A DNA stretch of 35,607 nucleotides, taken from positions 40,611 to 76,217 of the forward strand of contig DIQS01000019.1 in the NCBI GenBank assembly GCA_002427325.1. The letters run 5' to 3'. Numbering within the stretch: the stretch's first letter is position 1; each line of letters opens with the position of its first letter. Source of the DNA: Cloacimonetes bacterium UBA5456 (GTDB taxonomy: Bacteria; Cloacimonadota; Cloacimonadia; Cloacimonadales; Cloacimonadaceae). Below are positions 17,660 through 26,465 of this stretch, piece by piece. The notes beneath the pieces are model-generated. The model did no database searches. It was not told the origin of the DNA and worked only from the letters and a program-made list of their open reading frames with translations. Made by a program: the position numbers and the translations under genes.

Positions 17660-18289
17660 TCAATCACTGCCGCCCAAATAGGAGCGTTCGATTCCCAAGA
17701 GAATCTTAAGTGAGGTGGCAACCGAGCCGAGACCAACGCCGAGCAAGATGCCGCGCTTTGAGGCAAGGTTGGGAACGTCCAAAATCCATTGTGAGATCGT
17801 GGGGAGATGTTTCGATATCTTGACTCCCAGCGGCACTTGTGCGAGCATCACAACGATTGCTGCAGCGAGCAGAACCGTTGCTTCCGGGCTACGTGCGCGG
17901 AATGCTTTATATGCAGCTGATGCCATGTAGAAAGCCAAAAGTGAAAACATCGTTGCACTCATAGGCATCTGAACGTTTTCAAATATCCACATAAAGAGTC
18001 CGCCTTTTTGGATGCCGCCGATGAAGCCGGCAAGGCAAGTGATGATAAAGCTGCCAAAAAAGAAATAGCTATATTGCCATTTTGGCGCTTTGGTTTTGAT
18101 CTTATTTGTGTGCATAAGAGACAGCGAGAGCACGCCCAAAAGCATGCCAAAGGGAGCAGACGCGTATGCCCAAGGCAGGTAGAATTGGTTATAATACACA
18201 TCTTGGAGCGCGTGGTGAGGGCTAAAAGCCCATGCCACCCAGATGAGTCCGCCCACGATAACGATTAGTAGTGGTATTGTCTTCTTCAT
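17660..18289 (-). CDS. Six-TM membrane protein of the FN3/DUF6754-like system (first copy)
   Basis: A 209-residue integral membrane protein with about six hydrophobic segments: 4-22, 37-58, 74-95, 107-131, 139-158 and 184-203. The first is KKTIPLLIVIVGGLIWVAWAF, which could also act as an uncleaved signal anchor. No known family is recognised. The C-terminal end (RGILLGVGLGSVATSLKILLG) is similar in pattern to the end of the other six-TM protein in the operon. AGAGGT precedes the ATG. It lies 12 bp after the first FN3/DUF6754-like gene and 17 bp before the 393-residue gene, so it is clearly part of the same transcript. Function unknown. Confidence 0.72.
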   Translation of the reverse strand: MKKTIPLLIVIVGGLIWVAWAFSPHHALQDVYYNQFYLPWAYASAPFGMLLGVLSLSLMHTNKIKTKAPKWQYSYFFFGSFIITCLAGFIGGIQKGGLFMWIFENVQMPMSATMFSLLAFYMASAAYKAFRARSPEATVLLAAAIVVMLAQVPLGVKISKHLPTISQWILDVPNLASKRGILLGVGLGSVATSLKILLGIERSYLGGSD

Positions 18290-18301
18290 TGAAAACCTCT
18301 T

Positions 18302-21205
18302 TTATTTCTCTGGCAGAAGTTTGATGAATCCGGTGAGTTCAAAGCTGGAAAGGATAGCTCCGATGATCACAACAGATAGGATGAAAAACTTGAAATAGTC
18401 CTGAGCTTTCAGGGTTCCTAAAAGCATAGGTTCACGATTTAGATAGGCGCTGGCAGCATATAACTCTTCGCCGATCAGCGTATAGTCGCAAGTGGTGATA
18501 AAAAATGGGATCTGGGTAACCGCGTCGGTTCCGGCGATCTGCACGGCACCCACATGGTTTCCTGTCTCAGTCATAAGCAGGGCTTCAGCCGAGAAATATC
18601 CCATAAAGAAGTTCGTTGCCATTCTTTCGCGAATCATGATTCCGTTTACCCCGGCGACGTATGCGAATTGAACGTTTGTGAGATAGAAAACGTTATTCTT
18701 GTCGAAGGTATCCGGGCGTCCCACAGCGTAGTGAGCTTCGCGCACGATTTCTTGTGCGATAGGCATGATGATATAGTCATAGCAAGGAACTATGAGCTTT
18801 GTATCATATTCTGCAGCACGGCGAGCAACGAGTCCAAGGATTCCCATTGATGCGATGGTGGCAACATCTCCAAGAGAGCCATGTCCCATGCAATAGAGCA
18901 TTGGGCGTCCCATCTCAGTGGCGCGTCCGATCGCATTATCGATCTCTTGCAAACCGGCAATAGGGCGGATATAGAAGTCTCTACCTCTTTTTGCCATACC
19001 CACAAATGCCGATACTACGCCCACGAAGAGCAAGCTGACAAAGAGCGTCACCCATTTATTATGGTCAAACCAGTTTGAGATAGGCATGTGATAGATAACC
19101 TCATCTCCTTCGTCTTTGGCATGGGTTTCCACAAAGAGTCCCTTCAGGTCTGTTCTTACCACCATAAAGCTTTGGCTGCGCTGAACAATGTCATAAGCCT
19201 TGAGCACTTGTTTGATGCGAGCACGATTGCTCAAAGCTGCCATTGCGTTTTTAACAACTTCATTATCGGCATAAGCTTTGATTTGTCTTTCATGGATAGC
19301 GATCTCAGCATTGAGCATGGCCAATTCTTCTTCACCGGCCTCAGCTTTCAATGCTTCCAACTCAGCGATTTTCGCTTTGCTATCAGCGATAGTTTTCTCA
19401 TACATCTCTTTAGCTCTATCGGCAAAGATGCTGGTCTTGACCATCACTTCATTATCCTTGTCCCATGTGAAATCAACGATGTGATCCATCAAGGTGACGG
19501 GTGCACGTCTTTCACCGGGCAAGAGCGGACGAGTTTTGCGTTCCACTCCATTAGGTGTATTGACAAACATCACCATCTCATCCCCTTCGGCATAGGCTAT
19601 TCCATTGACTAATTTCTGCACGTTTGAGGGATAAGGAATAGTAACATCCAAAGAGTTGTCGAAAGAGGTGTTGCGCATAACGAGACGCCATGCGGGGGAG
19701 TTCATATATTTCCTATAAACAACATTATATATTTTAGAAACATCACGTTCATTGCGATAAAGCGCAGTTCCGGGCAAGAGGGCAAGCATCCCTTCGTCAA
19801 AGATAAGGTCTTGCTCAATGATATAATCCTCTGGAATCTCCGGTTTGCCTGTGAGCGTGATTTGAGCCTTGAGTCCCTTCCTCACGTCATAGCCACTGGG
19901 AAGCTTGAGAACGACGCTGTTATCCAAATAAAACTCTTTCACTTTTGCGAGTTCTTCCCCAGTTTCGGGATCGAAGAAGCTAAACCAAGCTATATCGACT
20001 TCCTGATTCTCGGTTGAGTTCAGTTGATAGTTTACGCGCAAACGACTGCTATCTTTATTCAAGGATGTGGTCTTCACGATGAAGCAGATGGGGTTATCCC
20101 ACACTATGGTGAGTCTGTCGCCCTTATCGTTTGGCTTGTCTTCCACGATGAAGTCTGTGCATCTCGGCAAGGCATCACTGTTTAAGATTCGCGGAGAGGA
20201 AAGAGGCGAAAATGAAGATGAACCATAATAGTCGATCAATTCAAGTGAATATTGGGATTGCCCAAAACTTACAATCTCATCACCCACTTCGATTTTGTTG
20301 TGATTTGGTAATACACCACCACCCACTGAACCTTGAGCAACCACGTTTCCTACTGACTTGATGAAGTCTTCATAGGCATCACCCGTGAGCGCAAAGCCTT
20401 CTGTGAGAGCAGGAACACGCCAAATACGATATTGTCCCAGAGCACTCTTTTCAATAGGATATTCCCATTCAAATTGCATGGTGCCAATGTCTTCAAGCGC
20501 AACGCTGTAAAGCGCGGGTGAAGGCTCAGGTTTGTTTGGCATGGGGATGGCACTTTTCACCTCGGCGTGAGGGAGATATTTCTGTCTCTCGTTTACTGCC
20601 ACAACTGTGTAATAATATTCCACACCGGGTTTTAGCAGTGCAAGGATGGTTTGTTGATTAGCTTTGAGGGCGGCATAGCTCTCTATTTCCTCAGCCTCGG
20701 GATCCACCATCATTTCTTTGCTACGTTTGTAGAAATGACTGCGATTAACCAACGAGATCATCTGATATTTCTCCAATAGAGAAGCGGTAAACTTCAGGTC
20801 TCGGGGAGGCTTTTTATAAAGAATCCCATCTTTTGGCTGACCTTGTTCATGTTTCAGTTTGCTTGGAAAGCTAACGTCCGAAATCTCGCCGGGCGAGTTG
20901 TCATAAAAATACATACGATCGGAAGCGACGCCACTTTTTGGATTCACCTCAATGGTTTCCAAATAGAAAAGCTGGTCTGGCTCCGTGCCGCGATAGATTC
21001 GGTATTCAATGATACGCTTGCTGCGATGAAGCGGTTTCCATGAAAGGATAAGCCCGCTACCGTCATCGGATTCTATATCCGACACAGTGAAATCTGCAAC
21101 AATGTTGTCATCTTTTTTTTCCTTCTTTTCCGCGCTTACCATCACACTTGAGAGGATAAACGCAAAAAGCAGGAAAAGGATAAGGCGACGTTTGTCTAAC
21201 CTCAT
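18302..21205 (-). CDS. FN3-repeat membrane protein with C-terminal DUF6754-like domain (first copy)
   Basis: A 967-residue envelope protein and first gene of the membrane operon. It has a signal peptide (about residues 4-26, RRLILFLLFAFILSSVMVSA). An FN3-like module with DDGSGLILSWKPL and YRIYRG follows, then further beta modules, including one with NDKGDRLTIVWDNP. A charged coiled-coil stretch (about 615-670, KAKIAELEALKAEAGEEELA) comes next, then a TM helix near 733-752. The conserved domain (about 754-939) has IRPIAGLQEID, GHGSLGDVATIAS, TETGNHVGA and TTCDYTLIGEE. A final TM helix closes the protein. The C-terminal domain is much closer to the 12975-15734 copy than the FN3 part is, so that domain is the constrained core. 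The ATG at 21205 has AGGAG 8 nt upstream; a GTG at 21214 is possible. Function unknown. DUF6754 is my recollection of the domain name. Confidence 0.75.
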   Translation of the reverse strand: MRLDKRRLILFLLFAFILSSVMVSAEKKEKKDDNIVADFTVSDIESDDGSGLILSWKPLHRSKRIIEYRIYRGTEPDQLFYLETIEVNPKSGVASDRMYFYDNSPGEISDVSFPSKLKHEQGQPKDGILYKKPPRDLKFTASLLEKYQMISLVNRSHFYKRSKEMMVDPEAEEIESYAALKANQQTILALLKPGVEYYYTVVAVNERQKYLPHAEVKSAIPMPNKPEPSPALYSVALEDIGTMQFEWEYPIEKSALGQYRIWRVPALTEGFALTGDAYEDFIKSVGNVVAQGSVGGGVLPNHNKIEVGDEIVSFGQSQYSLELIDYYGSSSFSPLSSPRILNSDALPRCTDFIVEDKPNDKGDRLTIVWDNPICFIVKTTSLNKDSSRLRVNYQLNSTENQEVDIAWFSFFDPETGEELAKVKEFYLDNSVVLKLPSGYDVRKGLKAQITLTGKPEIPEDYIIEQDLIFDEGMLALLPGTALYRNERDVSKIYNVVYRKYMNSPAWRLVMRNTSFDNSLDVTIPYPSNVQKLVNGIAYAEGDEMVMFVNTPNGVERKTRPLLPGERRAPVTLMDHIVDFTWDKDNEVMVKTSIFADRAKEMYEKTIADSKAKIAELEALKAEAGEEELAMLNAEIAIHERQIKAYADNEVVKNAMAALSNRARIKQVLKAYDIVQRSQSFMVVRTDLKGLFVETHAKDEGDEVIYHMPISNWFDHNKWVTLFVSLLFVGVVSAFVGMAKRGRDFYIRPIAGLQEIDNAIGRATEMGRPMLYCMGHGSLGDVATIASMGILGLVARRAAEYDTKLIVPCYDYIIMPIAQEIVREAHYAVGRPDTFDKNNVFYLTNVQFAYVAGVNGIMIRERMATNFFMGYFSAEALLMTETGNHVGAVQIAGTDAVTQIPFFITTCDYTLIGEELYAASAYLNREPMLLGTLKAQDYFKFFILSVVIIGAILSSFELTGFIKLLPEK

Positions 21206-21386
21206 ACATTTCACTCCTATTCTTACATTAACAATATATTTATCACTATCTGTCCAACTGCATAATTCGGTGCTATTATGTCAAACACTTTTTTACAAAA
21301 AGCTCGAAATATGCGATTTTCATCCAAAATATCTGTCTTTGAAACCTCAAAATATGAGTTCTTGAGCAATTCTTCAACCAAGATTT

Positions 21387-22505
21387 TTATTTCCTCGCCA
21401 AATAGGTGAAAGCTTTTTCCACCTCTTTGACCATCATCATTGCTCTGATCTCAGAGCTGAAAGCAGCTTCTTTTTCTAATGCTTCGGTGATCTGGGCAAG
21501 GCTGCTTTTGGAGACAATCATGCGCGAATATTCACAAGCAGAACTCTCTTGTTTGCCTTCAGCCATAGGTCTTTGATAGCTGATCTTGGAGATCGTTGCC
21601 CCGCCGGCGCCGTTTTCCATGGCGACCAAGCTGAGTCTCTGTCCTTCACCGTCCGCGCAAACCAAGCCGATCTCACACATCTCGGTGAGAAAGTTTCGTT
21701 TGGAAAGGCTTGCACTTTCCAGTCCTGCCTTGCGCCATTCAATCCCGCCTTTGATGGAATCTATTGCACTGATGATCTGCTCCATGCTGGCAGCTTGACT
21801 GTTTTTTCTGCTACTGATGCGGGTATTGATCAATCCCTTTCCGATGGGATAGATATAGGCAATTCCGCGCCCGGGCTCGTCCAGCTTTGCTTCCGAGATA
21901 TACATCTCCAAAACCTGATCCACATCATATTTACTCATAATGAGACTGATGATCTCCTTATCTGCCGGGATGGTGATGCGCAAAAGTCCGAGCTTATCTC
22001 GCAGACCCGTGCCTGTTCCATAGCTGGTATAAGGAACGCTTGCACCAGCATTTAGGGCAATTCGCGCAACGATATCGCCTTCGCCGCGCTGAACGATGCA
22101 ATCCAGCCCGATTAGTTCGTCAAATAGTTGCAAGCCCTCATCCGGCATCTCTTTAAGCTTGTCATAGACCATATAATCATCATGAGCTCTCACCCCCGTT
22201 AAGGGCGTGCTGAAGATGGCACCCCGTCCCGGCGTGCTCAGCTCAAATTCTTTTGCCACCATATTCATCAGCTTGCTTTCCAACTCTTTAGCCACAGGGA
22301 TGCTGATGATCTCGGCAGGGTCATAGACCAATTTCCCCGTCTGAGCGATGCCGAATAATCCTTTCCCATCACCGAGGATAGAACTACGTCCGCTTTCCAC
22401 GAATATGCGCTCTATACCCAGATCGTGCAAGAAGTCGATCAACTTACCAGAAAACGCTTTGTTTATCACAATGCTGATCTTTGAAATATCAGTGAAAGTT
22501 TTCAT
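21387..22505 (-). CDS. Protein with three PII-like domains
   Basis: A 372-residue cytoplasmic protein that appears to hold three consecutive PII-like ferredoxin folds. Domain 1 (about 8-110) runs from ISIVINKAFSGKLIDFLHDLGI to STPGRGAIFSTPL. Domain 2 (about 130-228) runs from LDCIVQRGEGD to DEPGRGIAYIYPIGKG. Domain 3 (about 268-365) starts at RNFLTEMCEIGLVCADGEGQ. The PGRG motif before the last strand matches the G-x-G-K-I-F type turn of PII proteins. Ordinary PII proteins have about 112 residues and form trimers, so one chain could make a pseudo-trimer. PII proteins sense ATP, ADP and 2-oxoglutarate and control transporters. It overlaps the DUF1538 gene by 4 bp (ATGA) with a strong AAGGAGGT site, so it very likely regulates that protein. 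Ligand unknown. Confidence 0.72.
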   Translation of the reverse strand: MKTFTDISKISIVINKAFSGKLIDFLHDLGIERIFVESGRSSILGDGKGLFGIAQTGKLVYDPAEIISIPVAKELESKLMNMVAKEFELSTPGRGAIFSTPLTGVRAHDDYMVYDKLKEMPDEGLQLFDELIGLDCIVQRGEGDIVARIALNAGASVPYTSYGTGTGLRDKLGLLRITIPADKEIISLIMSKYDVDQVLEMYISEAKLDEPGRGIAYIYPIGKGLINTRISSRKNSQAASMEQIISAIDSIKGGIEWRKAGLESASLSKRNFLTEMCEIGLVCADGEGQRLSLVAMENGAGGATISKISYQRPMAEGKQESSACEYSRMIVSKSSLAQITEALEKEAAFSSEIRAMMMVKEVEKAFTYLARK

Positions 22506-24640
22506 GCTGCCACCTCCTTAGCTTCTTTGCCCTCATCTGCGTCGAGAGCCTTCAGCGCTGATTTACGTCTGCGATTGACGATGAGTCCCACGCTGAGCAC
22601 GGAGATGATTGGGCAGACGGACGCCATGCTCAGAATGCCGAAGCCTTCTGCAGCACCCACCTGTGCGCCTATCCCCAGTCCCAGAGACAGAACCAGCGGA
22701 ACCGTGATCGGCCCAGTGGTCACCCCGGCACTATCCCAGCCGATATTCACAAATTCCTCACTGGAAAGCTTGGTGAATACCATCAGTAACATATAGGGAA
22801 TCACAAGCATCCAAAACAGCGGCAAATCCCAGATGATCTTTGCCAGCCCGATGGCTATTCCTGCACCCACGCCCACACCCACGCTCTGGATCAACAGGCT
22901 TTTCTTAAAGGTGCCCACGGTGATATCTTCCACCGCCATACCCAAAGCGTTCAAGGCAGGCTCAGCAAGAGTTGCTCCATATCCCATGATGAAGGCAAAA
23001 AGTAAGACCACAAAGAGCCCCGCCTTTGTCCTATCCCCGCTGCCAAAGAGCGGCCCGCTTGAAGGGATGTATTCATATTGCCCCAGTTCAGCATTAAAGC
23101 ATTTCTCTTCAAAAGGAACCTTATAGAGCTTTTCCTTATGTTCATAATAGAAGAAGGGTTTTGCCTTGCCGTCGTCTCCGATAGCGATATTCACGATTTC
23201 AGGATTAAAGTCACGGATCACCATCTTCTCCGAAGGTCTCTCGATCTTGGTGTAGGAAGCAGGCAGATTTGCACCCACTTGGTCGCCGATCTTGCCCAAA
23301 CCCAATTCAATTCCTCCGCTAAAAAGCACCATTCCCAAGAAGGCGAAAAACAGTCCTAAGAAGATCTCATCTGCCCGCGGCAATCTCTCACGCAAAACAA
23401 AAAACATCACGAGGATGAGGAAGAGTGAGAGCGGAACGATTGCCTGCGCCGCACTCGCGCTATGCCGGCGGAAATCCTTGAGCACTTCCATGAAGTCCGC
23501 ACCCTTGCCCCCGCCTTTGTAGATAGCATCAAAGAGCTTTTCCTCACTTCCGAAATACTTCAGCTTGAGCTGGTGATCATCCTGGTTGATCAACCAGCTT
23601 TCAAATTCATTTTGGGATTTAAAGACCTTCCCTTGCATTGCGGCATCGCTGATCAGCTTATCTTTGAACTCATTTAGCTTTGCTTCGTCATTATCAAAGA
23701 GCGGGAGATAGTTTTCACGAGAACTATAAGCCAAGGCATAACCTTTCATTGCATCTTCACTTTCAAAGAGATAGAGCGCGCTTTCCCGATTTTCCATCGT
23801 GTAAAACTGCTTTTCACTCATGGGTGCCTGCACCTTTGAGCTCAGCACAAAACCAATCAACAAGACCATTAAGACGGGAAACAGCGAGGCAAGAGTCACC
23901 ACGCCAAAGCCGCCGCCATTATCTTTGCCCCCTCGCCGCGAGACATGGCTGATCCCCAGCCCCAAGGCCAAGATGAGCGGAACCGTCACCGGCCCCGTAG
24001 TCACCGCACCGCAATCCCAAGCCAGCCCCAATAGTTGATTCAGATTTGGCTTGATATAAGCAAAAAGGGAGATAAATAAAAGAAAGGGAACAGAAATAAA
24101 GATGAAAGGCTTCAGCGAGAAGCCATAGAGAAAGCGCAGCATGCCAAAGACCACCGCCAAGCCCACGCCAATCCCGATGGCATATACCAAATATGCGGCA
24201 AACTTATTAAGCAGCAAAAAAAGCATCGGCGAATTCCACGCCTTGATGCTCTGTCCCGCCATCCTCAGTGCCCCGATCGAAGGCTCGGCAAAGGTTGCGC
24301 CAATCCCCAGAATGAAACCGATGATGAGAATGGTCGCCATACTCGCCTTTAGCGGCATCCTTATCCCAATCACCTCCCCCAAGGGCATGAGCCCCAGGAG
24401 CAAGCCTTCCATAAAGAAAGCCAAACCAAAGATTACTAACACAAAACCAAAAGTGATCAAACCCGAATCGACTAAAGGAATGTTTAGCACCAATACTTGA
24501 AATAACACCATATAGACAATGATTAAAGCAATGGCTCTGATCTGTTCTAAGATGCGCTTTTTCGCATGACGAAAGGCCAGCTTAAATGCCTCTGCAGTGC
24601 TAACCCGATATCGAGTCTTGCCATGTTTTTCCGGCTTCAT
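22502..24640 (-). CDS. Tandem DUF1538 membrane protein, probable transporter
   Basis: A polytopic membrane protein of about 712 residues with two homologous halves. Each half has the sequence order GxxLAEPAL/GATFAEPSIGALRMAG, then a glycine-rich GVGVG membrane segment, then DSAGVTTGPITVPLVLSLGLGI in the second half or WDCGAVTTGPVTVPLILALGLGI in the first. These repeats match DUF1538, a family usually found beside PII-like genes and thought to be a transporter. A hydrophilic section of about 130 residues follows the first half (MENRESALYLFESEDAMKG onwards). A second soluble part (KPFFYYEHKEKLYKVPFEEK) precedes the second half. The ATG at 24640 is preferred because GGGAG lies 7 nt upstream; the ATG at 24661 lacks a site. 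The substrate is not known to me, and control by the adjacent PII-like protein is an inference. Confidence 0.82.
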   Translation of the reverse strand: MKPEKHGKTRYRVSTAEAFKLAFRHAKKRILEQIRAIALIIVYMVLFQVLVLNIPLVDSGLITFGFVLVIFGLAFFMEGLLLGLMPLGEVIGIRMPLKASMATILIIGFILGIGATFAEPSIGALRMAGQSIKAWNSPMLFLLLNKFAAYLVYAIGIGVGLAVVFGMLRFLYGFSLKPFIFISVPFLLFISLFAYIKPNLNQLLGLAWDCGAVTTGPVTVPLILALGLGISHVSRRGGKDNGGGFGVVTLASLFPVLMVLLIGFVLSSKVQAPMSEKQFYTMENRESALYLFESEDAMKGYALAYSSRENYLPLFDNDEAKLNEFKDKLISDAAMQGKVFKSQNEFESWLINQDDHQLKLKYFGSEEKLFDAIYKGGGKGADFMEVLKDFRRHSASAAQAIVPLSLFLILVMFFVLRERLPRADEIFLGLFFAFLGMVLFSGGIELGLGKIGDQVGANLPASYTKIERPSEKMVIRDFNPEIVNIAIGDDGKAKPFFYYEHKEKLYKVPFEEKCFNAELGQYEYIPSSGPLFGSGDRTKAGLFVVLLFAFIMGYGATLAEPALNALGMAVEDITVGTFKKSLLIQSVGVGVGAGIAIGLAKIIWDLPLFWMLVIPYMLLMVFTKLSSEEFVNIGWDSAGVTTGPITVPLVLSLGLGIGAQVGAAEGFGILSMASVCPIISVLSVGLIVNRRRKSALKALDADEGKEAKEVAA

Positions 24641-24796
24641 ACCTTTTCTCCCAATTTTCATTTACTATGATTATTGTGCGATTTCTATGGAAGGAATGCT
24701 AAGAAGAAAGCCGCTTTACTGTCAAGTGATTTGATTTGACCGCATCGGACTCACTCACAGACTCGCTTTTTTGAGTTGCATTGACGCAACACAAAC

Positions 24797-25891
24797 TTAT
24801 TTGATGATCTCACACAGCTCTTTGAATTGATAGATAGCAGCTCGTCTTCCTTTTGGCTCCCTAAGCTCATCCAACAAACCGTATTCATTCAATCTATTAA
24901 TTATCCTAATTGCGCTGTGTTTAGATATCCCGGTGTTTGCCATGAAGCTTGCATTTGTCAGAACAGGTGCGGCAAATAATGCATCCGTTGCATTCATGGC
25001 AAAAGAGGAGTTTGTGATTTTTGGTATTTTCACTTTCACTTTTTCATATAATAATTGTATGTCTCTTATTGTTGAAATACTGCTCTCAGCCTGCTTAATA
25101 ACAGCTTGCAAAAAGAAAGATATCCAGGCATCCCAGTCCTTTTTCTCGGGTACAGCTTGCAAATTGCGATGATATGCCTCTCTGTTACTTTCAAGATATG
25201 GACTCAGGAAAAACATCGGGCTCGATAGGCTTTTCTTGGCAAAAAGAAACAGGGGTATCAGAAGCCTGCTAATCCTACCATTTCCATCTAAAAAAGGATG
25301 AATATACTGAAACTGTGCTTTGATTATAGCCATCTGAACCAGAATGTCTTTCTCGTCGAAATGAATATATTCCTCCAAGCTATCGAGGGATGGCATTACG
25401 TTCGCCGGACTCGGGGGGATAAATATAGCCTCCCGGATGCTTGAACCGGGACGCCCAATATAGTTTTGCCTTGTTCTGAATTCTCCGGGACTTTTGCTTT
25501 GTCCCCTAACGCTATCTAAGAGAATGGCGTGCAATTCTTTGATGAAATCCAAAGATAGAGGATGAGTTTTGAGCTGCTTCGTGGCATAAACGAGAGTATT
25601 TCTGTAACTTATCACTTCCATGATATCTTCATACTTGCTCTCTTCAATTGTCTCCGAAGGATCGGCGTCATAGCTAAGCACATCGTCAAGAGTGGCTTTT
25701 ATGCCTTCCATCTGCGAAGAGAGCACCGCCTCCCGGGTAGTGAGGGGAGAAAGAAAAAGAATGGGGTTCACTATGCTTTGCAACATGCCATCATATACGC
25801 CTAATACATTATGAGCCTGCCCGATTGCTGACACATGCTTAGCCCAATCAATATTCTTTAGCGGCAACTTGTCCGGAACATAAGGCTTCAT
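24797..25891 (-). CDS. Fic family protein, class II autoinhibited type
   Basis: Fic proteins usually transfer AMP from ATP to a target hydroxyl. The 364-residue protein has the intact core motif HPFLDGNGRISR (198-209), with catalytic His198. An inhibitory helix motif SSQMEG (58-63) fits the [S/T]xxxE[G/N] rule of N-terminally inhibited (class II) Fic proteins. The beta-hairpin that binds targets is near GRPGSSIREAIFIPPSP. A winged-helix segment at the C-terminus (about 300-364, NTGISKHSAIRIINRLNEYGLL) suggests DNA binding or protein contacts. AGGAGA lies upstream of the ATG. It stands alone: no antitoxin-sized gene is adjacent, consistent with built-in inhibition. It is flanked downstream by the DUF1538 operon and upstream by a repeat-rich gap. 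Targets unknown. Confidence 0.9.
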   Translation of the reverse strand: MKPYVPDKLPLKNIDWAKHVSAIGQAHNVLGVYDGMLQSIVNPILFLSPLTTREAVLSSQMEGIKATLDDVLSYDADPSETIEESKYEDIMEVISYRNTLVYATKQLKTHPLSLDFIKELHAILLDSVRGQSKSPGEFRTRQNYIGRPGSSIREAIFIPPSPANVMPSLDSLEEYIHFDEKDILVQMAIIKAQFQYIHPFLDGNGRISRLLIPLFLFAKKSLSSPMFFLSPYLESNREAYHRNLQAVPEKKDWDAWISFFLQAVIKQAESSISTIRDIQLLYEKVKVKIPKITNSSFAMNATDALFAAPVLTNASFMANTGISKHSAIRIINRLNEYGLLDELREPKGRRAAIYQFKELCEIIK

Positions 25892-25956
25892 ATCAATTTT
25901 CTCCTAAAACGTCATTAGGAAAATGAGAATAGAAATAGAGTTTATTGTCAAGCACG

Positions 25957-26329
25957 AAATCATTTGGCTCAATTTCAACTATGGTGGGTAAATAAAAATT
26001 GAGGAGAATCAAGTATGTTTCCTATGGCACAAAAATTACCAAAAAAGAATGCCGCATGTAAGTTTCACGTGTGGTGACTGGGGCGGGAACGTCCCCGTTG
26101 CCGCATGAGCGTAAGCGCATCCAGTAGTTTAGAAACAGCCTTGAGTTCAGGAATTTGATAGTATGAATGCCAAATGCTAAACTCTCAAACCGAGAAATAA
26201 AAGTAGCACATTAACACCACCTGCTTTTCCATTTAGAGACTGAAAACTCCGTTTTCACTGGCAACGAGGACGTTCCCAGACCAGTATCTTCTAACCAAGC
26301 CACCATAATTCAAATTGAGCCAATCATTT
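25957..26329. repeat. MITE-like palindromic element or repeat relic (outer and inner inverted repeats)
   Basis: The outer arms are 25957-25987 and 26300-26329. Reverse-complemented, they match at about 27 of 31 positions (core GGCTCAATTT and ATGGTGG). The inner arms, 26077-26102 and 26260-26285, match at about 23 of 26 positions (GGGAACGTCC and CGTTGCC). The left half has about 75 bp more between arms than the right half. No transposase ORF and no obvious target duplication were seen. This could be a non-autonomous element, a dispersed intergenic repeat, or a structured RNA region. Arm positions were aligned by eye. Confidence 0.5.
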
Positions 26330-26391
26330 TCACAACGACGCGGTCGGTGTCGAAACGCCCTCGTTGCGACGAGCGTCATCATTCCTTGAAT

Positions 26392-26424
26392 AAAAAAGAG
26401 GAGCTGCTTTCACGCAACTCCTCT
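26392..26424 (-). terminator. Rho-independent terminator of the large secreted-protein gene
   Basis: AGAGGAG (26397-26403) pairs with CTCCTCT (26418-26424), and an inner TGC/GCA pair follows a single mismatch. On the minus strand the stem is followed directly by six T residues (26397-26392). It lies about 40 bp after the stop codon of the 26466-29588 gene, so it fits as that gene's terminator. Confidence 0.75.
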
Positions 26425-26465
26425 ATTATTCTTAGCTCCGAGCTCTATGCTCTAAGCATTTGATA

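Larger units (their letters stand above)
25892..26465. other. Gene-free stretch with nested inverted repeats
   Basis: No credible ORF was seen in these 574 bases. It holds an outer imperfect inverted repeat, an inner inverted repeat, a degenerate third copy of the inner unit near 26351-26367, and the terminator of the secreted-protein gene. The part next to 25891 must also contain the promoter of the Fic gene, but no convincing promoter was identified. Confidence 0.6.

Noticed and set aside
21256..21284. Possible promoter (TTGACA on the minus strand at 21284-21279) before the membrane operon
   Set aside because: The sequence 17 bp downstream (GCAGTT) is not a -10 box. A promoter must exist in this 180-bp gap, but I could not place it.
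21549..22055. 168-codon open frame on the plus strand
   Set aside because: It is antisense to the triple PII-like gene, which has a strong ribosome site and recognisable PGRG repeats. The plus frame has no family resemblance.
24775..24790. GTTGC/GCAAC hairpin after the Fic gene considered as a terminator
   Set aside because: The stem is only 5 bp, and the bases that follow on the minus strand are A-rich rather than T-rich.
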